DNA of 6,226 nt from UBA6901 sp964355495 (GTDB taxonomy: Bacteria > Pseudomonadota > Gammaproteobacteria > Acidiferrobacterales > UBA6901): assembly GCA_964355495.1 (NCBI GenBank), contig CAYHES010000152.1, positions 1-6,226 of the forward strand, read 5' to 3'. The translations under genes were made by a program, and so were the position numbers. Position 1 is the stretch's first letter. Every line of letters begins with the position of its first letter. Positions 1 to 6,158 of this stretch are shown here, in pieces. The notes under the pieces were generated by a model. It was not told the DNA's origin. It saw only the letters and a list, made by a program, of their open reading frames with translations, and made no database searches.

Positions 1-178
1 GCGCCAGCAGTTCCACGCGCGCCAGGCTGTCGAAACCGAGATCGCGCTCCAGCAGACTGTCGAGGTTTACCGGCACCACGCCGGATTGGCGGCGCAGCTC
101 GGCCGCCAGCCGCCGCACGAGTTCGAGCATCAGCGCGTCCGGCCGATCGGTCGCGTGCCCTCCCGGGGTTTTGTCCAT
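1..178 (-). CDS. Acyl-carrier-type (phosphopantetheine-binding) protein, N-terminal part only
   Basis: The gene enters from the left edge; only its first 59 codons are present. The translation starts MDKTPGGHATD, then has an amphipathic helix (about residues 14-31) and the segment LERDLGFDSLARVELLA (43-59). The D-S-L triad with following V-E-L is the signature of acyl or peptidyl carrier domains, and Ser51 would be the serine that receives the 4'-phosphopantetheine arm. The ATG lies 2 nt past the glgA stop codon, and AAGGAA at the very end of glgA is a good ribosome binding site for it, so the start is well supported and it is probably co-transcribed with pgi-glgA. Whether this is a free-standing carrier protein or the N-terminal domain of a larger enzyme (for example an AMP-ligase or acyltransferase fusion) cannot be decided because the rest lies outside the window. 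Its role next to glycogen genes is unknown. Confidence 0.75.
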   Translation of the reverse strand, partial: MDKTPGGHATDRPDALMLELVRRLAAELRRQSGVVPVNLDSLLERDLGFDSLARVELLA

Positions 179-180
179 GG

Positions 181-1653
181 CTATTCCTTGTGCGCGCGCG
201 GCCGGCCAAGCAGCGCCGCATCGTAGAGGCGCAGATATTCGCCTGCGCTGTGCCGCCAGGAGAAATCCTGGCGCATGCCGGTCAACTGCATTTGCTTCCA
301 GAACCGCGCGTCGCGTCGCAGCGCGAGGGCGCGTTGGACCGCGTGCACCAGCGCCGCCGGCGTGGGCGCGTCGAATACAATCCCGGTGGCGGTGCCGGCG
401 GCCAGCGTATCCGGCGTGGCGTCGGTCACGGTGTTGGCCAGTCCGCCGACGCGTCGCACGATCGGCACGGTACCGTAACGCAGGCTGTACAACTGGCTGA
501 GGCCGCAGGGCTCGAAGCGCGACGGCATGAGGAAGATATCGGCGCCCGCCTGGATGCGGTGCGCGACCGCCTCGTCGTAGCCGGCGAGTACGGCAACGCG
601 CTCGGGAGAGCGCACGGCCGCGGCACGCAGCGCGCGTTCGTACTCCGGCTCGCCGCTGCCGATCGCAACGAATTGGACCGGCAGTTTAAGCAGTTCGGGC
701 AGGGCCGCGAGCACCAGGTCGATGCCTTTCTGGTGCACCAGCCGGCTGGCCAGTCCGAGCAGCGCGACATCGGTATCCACCGGCAGGTTGAATTCCTGCT
801 GTAACGCGGCCTTGTTCGGTGCCTTGTGCGCCAGCCGGCGCAACGAGTAGGGGCTCGCCAGATGCGGATCGCGCGCCGGATTCCAGGCGCGCGCATCGAT
901 GCCGTTCAGGATGCCGGACAGGTGCGCCGCGCGATGCCGCAACAACCCGTCCAGGCCATAACCGTGTTCCGGCGTCTGGATCTCGCGCGCGTAGGTCGGG
1001 CTCACCGTGGTGATGCGGTCGGCGAACGCGATGCCGCCCTTGATGAACGACAGTTGTCCGTGGAATTCGAGTGCGTGCAGCGACCAGAGCGACGCCGGCA
1101 GGCGCAGCGACTGGAAGGTGTCGTACGGAAACAGGCCCTGATAGGCGAGATTGTGAATGGTGAACACGGTCGCCGGGCGCGCGGCCTCCGTGGCGAGCAG
1201 CGCCGGCACCAGGCCAGTCTGCCAGTCGTGGGCATGCACGACCTCCGGCCGCCAGGTAAGTCCGGCCGCGCCGCGTGCGATGGTCACTGCGACCTGGCAG
1301 AGCAGCGCGAAGCGCGCCGCGTTGTCATGCCAGGGATGGCCATGGGTGTTGACATAGGGATTGCCGGGGCGATCGTAGGCCGGCGGAAAGTCGATGAGCC
1401 AGACCTTGACGCGCGTGCCCGGGAGCCTGCCCTCCAGTAGCGTCACCGGTTGCGCCAGCGGCGGCAGGGTAAGCTGCGCCACCATCTTCAGCCGCCCGGC
1501 GCGCGCGAGGCAGTCGCGATAGCCGGGCAGCAGCAGGCGCACATCCGCGCCCAGCGTGTGCAGCGCCTGCGGCAGGCCGCCGCAGACATCGCCCAGTCCG
1601 CCGGTTTTCATCAGCGGCTGGGCCTCGCTCGCGACAAACAGAATCTTGCGCAT
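181..1653 (-). CDS. glgA: Glycogen synthase (ADP-glucose-dependent, GT5)
   Basis: Transfers glucose from ADP-glucose to the non-reducing end of an alpha-1,4-glucan in the cytoplasm; the elongating step of bacterial glycogen synthesis. The 490-residue product shows the GT5 landmarks in order: KTGGLGDV near the N-terminus (Lys16 of the K-x-G-G-L nucleotide-sugar loop), HAHDWQTGLVP (His142), FTIHNLAYQG, NGIDARAWNP, SRLVHQKGID (Arg304 and Lys309, matching E. coli Arg300/Lys305) and PSRFEPCGLSQ (Glu381 and Cys383, matching E. coli Glu377/Cys379), followed by the VGGL loop. Catalytic residues are intact and the length is close to the usual 475-490. I chose the ATG giving MRKILFVASEA because homologues begin there; a GTG at 1710 would add 19 Ser/Thr/Pro/Arg-rich residues and has no ribosome binding site, though that of the chosen ATG is also weak. 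It follows pgi by 85 nt and abuts the acyl-carrier gene, consistent with one operon. Confidence 0.95.
   Translation of the reverse strand: MRKILFVASEAQPLMKTGGLGDVCGGLPQALHTLGADVRLLLPGYRDCLARAGRLKMVAQLTLPPLAQPVTLLEGRLPGTRVKVWLIDFPPAYDRPGNPYVNTHGHPWHDNAARFALLCQVAVTIARGAAGLTWRPEVVHAHDWQTGLVPALLATEAARPATVFTIHNLAYQGLFPYDTFQSLRLPASLWSLHALEFHGQLSFIKGGIAFADRITTVSPTYAREIQTPEHGYGLDGLLRHRAAHLSGILNGIDARAWNPARDPHLASPYSLRRLAHKAPNKAALQQEFNLPVDTDVALLGLASRLVHQKGIDLVLAALPELLKLPVQFVAIGSGEPEYERALRAAAVRSPERVAVLAGYDEAVAHRIQAGADIFLMPSRFEPCGLSQLYSLRYGTVPIVRRVGGLANTVTDATPDTLAAGTATGIVFDAPTPAALVHAVQRALALRRDARFWKQMQLTGMRQDFSWRHSAGEYLRLYDAALLGRPRAHKE
184..189 (-). promoter_or_regulatory. Ribosome binding site for the acyl-carrier gene, inside the glgA 3' end
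   Basis: On the minus strand AAGGAA directly precedes the glgA TAG stop and sits 5 nt before the ATG of the acyl-carrier gene. This Shine-Dalgarno match within the last glgA codons fixes the downstream start and suggests translational coupling of the two genes. Confidence 0.6.
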
Positions 1654-1727
1654 TGGGCGCGCCGTGCCTGTGGATCGGGTTGGGGGAGACGTGGTGCGCG
1701 GCGAGTTCACCGCACACGTTCAGGTTC

Positions 1728-1750
1728 AATGCTTCAGATTAATGCTTCAG
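1728..1750. repeat. Short direct repeat across the pgi stop codon
   Basis: AATGCTTCAG occurs at 1728-1737 and again at 1741-1750, a 13-bp period. The right-hand copy contains the last codons of pgi (Leu-Lys-His) and the other lies just beyond its TAA stop. It looks like a small tandem duplication of the gene's 3' end; no function is apparent. The rest of the 85-nt pgi-glgA gap shows no convincing promoter or terminator. Confidence 0.5.
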
Positions 1751-3016
1751 GTATTGGCGCGCCAGCACCTTGCTTTCCTCCACGGCCGGCTGGTCGAACG
1801 GATCGATGTTGAGCAGGCGCGCCACGACCACGGTTTCGAGTTCGAGCAGCAGGATCAGGGCACCGATCGCCGCCGCGCTGCGGGTATCGAGCAGTATGGT
1901 GCGGTTCGGCCGGGCGTGACGCGTGAGGGTTTCGCGCGTGGCGCGGAATTCCGCCAGCAGCAGTTCGCCGGTGGTGTGGCCGACGAGCGGCGCGGTGGCC
2001 GGCAACCCGGAAAAGCGCTCCGGCACGCGTGCCCCGAGGGTGCCAAGCTTCGGATCGGCCAGCAGCGTGTACTGCTTGTCATCCGGGCCGTCGAGATAAA
2101 GCTGTAGTTGCGAGTGCTGATCGGTGACGCCCATGGCGAGCGCCGGCGTGAGTCCGCAGGCGCGTCCGTCGGGATCGTGCTTGCCGAGCGATTCGGCCCA
2201 CAGTTGCCGATACCACAGGCCGAGCGGGCGCAGCCGGTCGGCATAGGGCATGAAGACGCAGATGCGGCGCCCGCATTCCGCGTGCAGATACTGGGCGGCG
2301 CCGTTGAAGAAGGCCGGGTTCTCCAGCATGTCGTCGTGGCCGCATTCCTCGGCCATGGCACGCGCGCCGGCCAGCAGCGCCGCCACGTCCACGCCGGCGA
2401 TCGCGGCCGGCAGCAGGCCGACCACCGACAACACCGAATAACGCCCGCCCACCGGTGGATGCACGACGATCTCGATCCCGAGCTCGGTGGCGATGTGCGC
2501 CAGGTCGCCGGCGCGGTTTTCGGTGACCACCTGCACGTGCTCGCGCAGTTGCGCGCCGAGCTCGGCCTCCAGCCGCGGCAACAGGCTCAGGAACTGGGCC
2601 AGCGTCTCGGCGGTGTTGCCGGACTTGGAGATCACCAGCAGGGCGCTGCTGCGCCAGTCAATGCGTTCCAGCTCGGCCAGGGTCGAGGGATCGATGTTGT
2701 CGAAGAACCGTACCGGGTGCGTTGCGTTGCCCAGGTTGCGCACCAGCATCTCGCCGCCGAGCGACGAGCCGCCGATGCCGAGCACCATGGTGCGCGCAAA
2801 CCGTTGGGTGATGCGTGCCGCGCGCTCACGGATGGCACGGGTTTCGTCGGCGAACGGAAGGTGGTAAAACGAAAACGGCTCGCCGCGCCGCCAGTCCCGC
2901 AGCTCCCGGCGCAGGCCATCGAGTCGTGGCGACAACGCACGGATGGCGGGGCGCGTGCAGTGTTGCTCGTCGAGCAGCGTGGACACGTCGAGAACAAGCC
3001 CGGAGGGGATGGTCAT
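1739..3016 (-). CDS. pgi: Glucose-6-phosphate isomerase (short bacterial form)
   Basis: Interconverts glucose-6-P and fructose-6-P in the cytoplasm, linking gluconeogenesis and glycolysis to the glycogen branch. At 425 residues it is of the compact type (E. coli is about 549). SIS-fold landmarks occur in order: LGIGGSSLGGEM (79-90), the phosphate-binding SKSGNTAET (130-138), GGRYSVLSVVGLLP (190-203, catalytic Arg192), QLWAESLGKH with Glu275, GVTDQHSQLQLYLDG with His301, and the C-terminal DPFDQPAVEESK with Lys416. Thus the Arg, Glu, His and Lys expected in the active site are all present. The ATG at 3016-3014 gives a family-like N-terminus but has no purine-rich Shine-Dalgarno sequence; the bases before it are GTTGTTCTCCC. 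It is the first gene of the leftward unit, upstream of glgA, and probably driven by the promoter at 3048-3056 beside the FNR-type box. Confidence 0.95.
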   Translation of the reverse strand: MTIPSGLVLDVSTLLDEQHCTRPAIRALSPRLDGLRRELRDWRRGEPFSFYHLPFADETRAIRERAARITQRFARTMVLGIGGSSLGGEMLVRNLGNATHPVRFFDNIDPSTLAELERIDWRSSALLVISKSGNTAETLAQFLSLLPRLEAELGAQLREHVQVVTENRAGDLAHIATELGIEIVVHPPVGGRYSVLSVVGLLPAAIAGVDVAALLAGARAMAEECGHDDMLENPAFFNGAAQYLHAECGRRICVFMPYADRLRPLGLWYRQLWAESLGKHDPDGRACGLTPALAMGVTDQHSQLQLYLDGPDDKQYTLLADPKLGTLGARVPERFSGLPATAPLVGHTTGELLLAEFRATRETLTRHARPNRTILLDTRSAAAIGALILLLELETVVVARLLNIDPFDQPAVEESKVLARQYLKH

Positions 3017-3047
3017 GGGAGAACAACGATCATTGTTTAATCGAGAA

Positions 3048-3056
3048 ATAATACTA
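3048..3056 (-). promoter_or_regulatory. Putative -10 region for pgi-glgA
   Basis: On the minus strand TAGTATTAT holds two overlapping -10-like hexamers, TAGTAT (3056-3051, 4/6 to TATAAT) and TATTAT (3053-3048, 5/6). There is no good -35 at 16-18 bp. Instead the FNR-type palindrome ends 22 bp upstream of the first hexamer, the class-II arrangement in which the activator replaces the -35 contact. The implied transcript start is about 3041-3044, leaving a short leader of 25-28 nt. Predicted from sequence only. Confidence 0.45.
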
Positions 3057-3078
3057 CCAGTATCTCTGTTTCATTCTT

Positions 3079-3092
3079 TTGACATGTATCAA
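3079..3092. promoter_or_regulatory. FNR/ANR-type operator shared by divergent promoters
   Basis: TTGACATGTATCAA matches the FNR/ANR/DNR consensus TTGAT-N4-ATCAA at 9 of 10 defined positions (TTGAC-ATGT-ATCAA). It lies in an AT-richer island between pgi and glgC, centred at 3085.5. The centre would be at -41.5 to -44.5 for the pgi unit and -42.5 to -44.5 for the glgC unit, depending on which -10 hexamer is used. TTGACA here is not a convincing sigma-70 -35 box, because no -10 lies 16-18 bp away on the plus strand. The family member that binds it, if any, is not encoded in the window. Confidence 0.5.
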
Positions 3093-3115
3093 AGCCGAGA
3101 ATGACGCGCGGCGCG

Positions 3116-3123
3116 CATAGTAT
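3116..3123 (+). promoter_or_regulatory. Putative -10 region for glgC-GH57
   Basis: CATAGTAT contains two overlapping -10-like hexamers, CATAGT (3116-3121) and TAGTAT (3118-3123), each 4/6 to TATAAT. They start 23 and 25 bp after the FNR-type palindrome, close to class-II spacing. A start near 3128-3130 would leave a leader of about 75 nt before the glgC GTG. Sequence match only, and modest. Confidence 0.35.
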
Positions 3124-3190
3124 GCGTGGTTCAAGCAGGTGACGACACGTGGTCCTTCATCGGACAGTGGGTGGGTTGTGCAGCGGGCAA

Positions 3191-3198
3191 GGGAGGAG
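3191..3198 (+). promoter_or_regulatory. Strong ribosome binding site for glgC
   Basis: GGGAGGAG contains a full GGAGG core (3192-3196) with an 8-nt spacer to the GTG at 3205. It decides the glgC start in favour of this GTG over the in-frame GTG at 3139. Confidence 0.8.
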
Positions 3199-3204
3199 AA
3201 CAAC

Positions 3205-4473
3205 GTGCAACGACCACAGACCGAGCGTTTTGTCAGTCGCCTGACGCGCGACACCCTGGCGCTGATACTGGCCGGGGGGCAGGGTACGCGCCTCAAGCAC
3301 CTGACCCTGTGGCGCGCCAAACCGGCGGTGCCGTTCGGCGGCAAGTTCCGGGTGATCGATTTTCCCCTGTCCAACTGCATGAATTCCGGCATCCGCCGGA
3401 TCGGTGTGCTGACCCAGTACAAGGCGCATTCGCTTATCCAGCACATCCAGAAGGGTTGGGGTTTCCTGCGCGGCGAGTTCGGTGAATTCGTGGAACTCCT
3501 GCCGGCGCAACAGCGCATCGATCTGTCCTGGTATGCCGGCACGGCCGACGCCGTCTACCAGAATCTCGATATCATCCGCAACCACAATCCGAGCTACGTG
3601 CTGGTGCTGGCCGGTGATCATGTCTACAAGATGGACTATGGTCCGATGCTGGCCGCGCATGTCGAACAGGGCGCCGACGTCACGGTCGGTTGCATCGAGG
3701 TGCCGCTTGCCCAGGCGGTCGCGTTCGGCGTGATGGAAATCAACGCCGAACGGCGCGTAACCCGATTCATCGAGAAACCGCCGCAGCCGCAACCGCTGCC
3801 GGGGCGCAGCGACGTGGCGCTCGCCAGCATGGGCATCTACGTGTTCAACACGAGTCTTCTCTACGAGCAGTTGATCCGCGATGCCGACACGGCCGCCTCC
3901 GCGCATGATTTTGGCAAGGATATCCTGCCGTCGATCATCGACCGCTACCGGGTGATGGCCTATCCGTTTCGCGACCCCCGGAGCCAGGGCCAGGCCTACT
4001 GGCGTGACGTCGGAACCGTGGATGCCTATTGGGAGGCGAACATGGAGCTCATCGGCGTGACACCCGAGCTTAATCTGTATGACCAGACCTGGCCGATCTG
4101 GACCTACCAGGAGCAGCTGCCGCCCGCCAAGTTTGTGTTCGATGACGAGGGCCGGCGCGGCATGGCGGTGGATTCGATGGTGTCGGGTGGCGACATCATC
4201 TCCGGCGCGCTGGTGCGCCACTCTCTGCTGTTCTCCAATGTGCGCGTGGACGCGTATGCGCAGGTCACGGACTCGGTGGTGCTGCCGGACGTCATCATCG
4301 GACAGCGCTGCCGTCTGACGCGCGTCGTGGTGGAAAAGGGCAGCCGCATTCCGGACGGCATGGTGATCGGTGAGCATCCGGAACAGGATGCGCAGCGGTT
4401 TTATGTGACGCCCGGAGGCGTGGTGCTGGTGACCGCGGAGATGCTCGGTCAGGAGATACACCATGTCCGGTGA
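3205..4473 (+). CDS. glgC: Glucose-1-phosphate adenylyltransferase (ADP-glucose pyrophosphorylase)
   Basis: Makes ADP-glucose and pyrophosphate from glucose-1-P and ATP, the committed and usually allosterically controlled step of glycogen synthesis. The 422-residue product (GTG start) has the typical length. Seen in order: nucleotide loop LAGGQGTRL (22-30), RAKPAVPFGGKFRVIDF, LLPAQQR, WYAGTADAV (Tyr110, E. coli Tyr114), LAGDHVYK (Asp138, E. coli catalytic Asp142), FIEKP (Lys191, E. coli glucose-1-P-binding Lys195), ASMGIYVF, HDFGKDILP, YWRDVGT, and a C-terminal left-handed beta-helix region starting near MVSGGDIISG. The position aligned with E. coli Lys39, a fructose-1,6-bisphosphate contact, is Trp36 (sequence LTLWRAKP), so activator preference may differ from the enteric enzyme. 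A GTG at 3139 would add 22 residues with no family counterpart. It is the first gene of the rightward unit, and its last 11 nt overlap the next gene. Confidence 0.96.
   Translation: MQRPQTERFVSRLTRDTLALILAGGQGTRLKHLTLWRAKPAVPFGGKFRVIDFPLSNCMNSGIRRIGVLTQYKAHSLIQHIQKGWGFLRGEFGEFVELLPAQQRIDLSWYAGTADAVYQNLDIIRNHNPSYVLVLAGDHVYKMDYGPMLAAHVEQGADVTVGCIEVPLAQAVAFGVMEINAERRVTRFIEKPPQPQPLPGRSDVALASMGIYVFNTSLLYEQLIRDADTAASAHDFGKDILPSIIDRYRVMAYPFRDPRSQGQAYWRDVGTVDAYWEANMELIGVTPELNLYDQTWPIWTYQEQLPPAKFVFDDEGRRGMAVDSMVSGGDIISGALVRHSLLFSNVRVDAYAQVTDSVVLPDVIIGQRCRLTRVVVEKGSRIPDGMVIGEHPEQDAQRFYVTPGGVVLVTAEMLGQEIHHVR
4451..4455 (+). promoter_or_regulatory. Ribosome binding site for the GH57 gene within glgC
   Basis: AGGAG lies inside the glgC 3' end, with a 7-nt spacer to the ATG at 4463. 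It supports that start and the 11-nt overlap with glgC. Confidence 0.75.
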
Positions 4474-6154
4474 GGCGCGCCTCAAGCTGGTGCTGCTGTG
4501 GCACATGCACCAGCCGCAATACCGGGACCTCGTCAGCGGCCGCTACCACCTGCCCTGGACCTACCTGCATGCCACCAAGGACTACACCGATATGGCCGCG
4601 CAACTGGAGGCCGTGCCGGGCGCGCGCGCGGTGGTGAACTTCGCGCCGATTCTGCTGGAGCAGATCGCCGATTACGCCGCGCAGTTGCGGGGATTCCTCG
4701 ACAACAGCATGGCGATCCGCGATCCGCTGCTCGCCGCGCTGGTGATGCCGGCGCTGCCGACCGACTCCGAAGCGCGCCTGGCGTTACTCAAGGCCTGTCT
4801 GCGCGCCAACGAGGCGCACATGATCCGCCGTTTTGCGCCCTACCAGCGACTGGCGGACATGGCGCCGCTGATCAGCGCGCATCCCGATGTGCTCGTTTAT
4901 GTCACGGATCAGTACATCGCCGACCTGCTGGTCTGGTACCACCTCGCCTGGCTGGGTGAATCCGTGCGGCGCAGCGATGCGCGCGTCGCGCACCTGATCG
5001 ACAAGGGCAGCGGTTATACCCTGCACGACCGGCGCGCGCTGCTGGCGGTGATCCGCGGCCTGCTCGAAGAGCTGGTGCCGCGCTATGCGCGCCTGGCCGC
5101 CAGCGGACAGGTGGAGCTGTCGGTGACTCCCTACGCCCATCCGATCCTGCCGCTGCTGATCGATCTGCGCAGTGCGCACGACGCGCAGCCGCAGGCGCCC
5201 TTGCCGCGCGATCCGCATTACCCCGGTGGCGAGGAGCGCGCGCGTTGGCACATCCGCGAGGGCATCGAGGTGTTCCGCCGGCACTTCGGCTTCGTGCCGG
5301 CCGGTTGCTGGCCGGCGGAGGGCGGGCTGAGTGTCGCGGCGTTGCGCCTGCTGCACGAGGCCGGATTCATCTGGGCGGCGGGCGGGGAGCGCGTACTGCA
5401 CAACAGCCTGGCGCGCGCCGGACACGCGCCGCATGCCATGAAGGAGGCCTGGTTGTACCGGCCCTATTCCGTTCTGGACAGCGGTATGAACTGTTTCTTT
5501 CGCGACGATGGCCTGTCAGATCTGATCGGCTTCACCTATGCCAGTTGGCATGCCGATGATGCCGTCGCCAATCTGGTAGGCCATCTGGAAAAAATCGCCG
5601 CCGCCTGTCGCGGTCATGCCGATCGTGTCGTGACGCTGGCGCTGGATGGCGAGAATGCCTGGGAGCACTATCCGGAGAACGGCTACTATTTTCTCAGCGC
5701 CCTGTACACGCGGTTGGCGCAGCATGCGCAGATTGAACTCACCACGTTTTCGGATTGCCTCAAATCCGTAACCGCGACGCCGCTGCATGCGTTCACGGCC
5801 GGCTCCTGGGTGTACGGCAGCTTTTCCACCTGGATCGGTAGCCACGACAAGAATCGTGGCTGGGAAATGCTGGTGGACGCGAAGCGCGCTTTCGATGCCA
5901 GGGTGGCGCAGTTATCTCCGCCGCAGCGGGCACTGGCGGAGCGCCAGCTCGCCGTGTGCGAGGGTTCGGACTGGTTCTGGTGGTTCGGGGACGACAATCC
6001 GGCCGCGACGGTCAGCGACTTCGAGCATCTCTTCCGCCTGCACCTCGGCACGCTCTACCAGTTGCTCGGCCTCGAACCGCCCGAGTACCTGGCGCAGGCG
6101 TTTACGCGCGGTGGTGGCGCGCCAGCGCACGGCGGGACGATGAAAAAGAATTAG
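4463..6154 (+). CDS. Glycoside hydrolase family 57 (alpha-glucan-active) protein
   Basis: A retaining GH57 enzyme, expected to cleave or transfer alpha-1,4 (possibly alpha-1,6) glucan chains. The 563-residue product shows the conserved GH57 regions: HMHQPQY (14-20, region 1 HQP), VELSVTPYAHPILPLL (217-232, region 2), GCWPAEGGLS (281-290) with Glu286 as likely nucleophile, and LALDGENAWEHYPENG (392-407) with Asp395 as likely acid/base. A C-terminal helical part carries GSDWFWWFGDDN (501-512), seen in many bacterial members. LDGEN-x-WE resembles the amylopullulanase/alpha-amylase-like groups more than the GH57 branching enzymes, but exact specificity cannot be read from sequence alone. No signal peptide is visible, so it is likely cytoplasmic and acts on stored glycogen or maltodextrins. 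The start is fixed by AGGAG 7 nt upstream; overlap with glgC implies coupled translation. The last 15 or so residues are Gly-rich and look non-conserved. Confidence 0.9.
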   Translation: MSGEARLKLVLLWHMHQPQYRDLVSGRYHLPWTYLHATKDYTDMAAQLEAVPGARAVVNFAPILLEQIADYAAQLRGFLDNSMAIRDPLLAALVMPALPTDSEARLALLKACLRANEAHMIRRFAPYQRLADMAPLISAHPDVLVYVTDQYIADLLVWYHLAWLGESVRRSDARVAHLIDKGSGYTLHDRRALLAVIRGLLEELVPRYARLAASGQVELSVTPYAHPILPLLIDLRSAHDAQPQAPLPRDPHYPGGEERARWHIREGIEVFRRHFGFVPAGCWPAEGGLSVAALRLLHEAGFIWAAGGERVLHNSLARAGHAPHAMKEAWLYRPYSVLDSGMNCFFRDDGLSDLIGFTYASWHADDAVANLVGHLEKIAAACRGHADRVVTLALDGENAWEHYPENGYYFLSALYTRLAQHAQIELTTFSDCLKSVTATPLHAFTAGSWVYGSFSTWIGSHDKNRGWEMLVDAKRAFDARVAQLSPPQRALAERQLAVCEGSDWFWWFGDDNPAATVSDFEHLFRLHLGTLYQLLGLEPPEYLAQAFTRGGGAPAHGGTMKKN

Positions 6155-6158
6155 TCGC

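Noticed and set aside
1654..1710. Longer glgA start at the GTG at 1710
   Set aside because: The extra 19 residues are low-complexity and precede the conserved N-terminal MRKILFVASEA; no ribosome binding site is seen. Not fully excluded, since the ATG at 1653 also lacks a strong site.
2108..3040. A 310-codon open frame on the plus strand opposite pgi
   Set aside because: Composition (Gly, Arg, Gln, His, Ala) and coverage match an antisense shadow of pgi, and no family motif is visible.
3079..3084. TTGACA as a sigma-70 -35 box for glgC
   Set aside because: No acceptable -10 hexamer lies 16-18 bp downstream; the region there is GC-rich. The hexamer is better explained as half of the FNR-type palindrome.
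3139..3204. Earlier in-frame GTG start for glgC
   Set aside because: It adds 22 residues without a counterpart in the family and would bury the near-perfect GGGAGGAG ribosome binding site in front of the GTG at 3205.
3157..4506. A 449-codon open frame on the minus strand opposite glgC
   Set aside because: It mirrors glgC almost end to end, is rich in His, Arg and Asp as expected for an antisense shadow of a GC-rich gene, and shows no recognisable domain; glgC is certain on the other strand.
6115..6124. TGGCGCGCCA palindrome near the GH57 stop as a terminator stem
   Set aside because: It lies within the coding sequence, has no loop, and is separated from the short A-run; such GC palindromes are expected by chance at this base composition.
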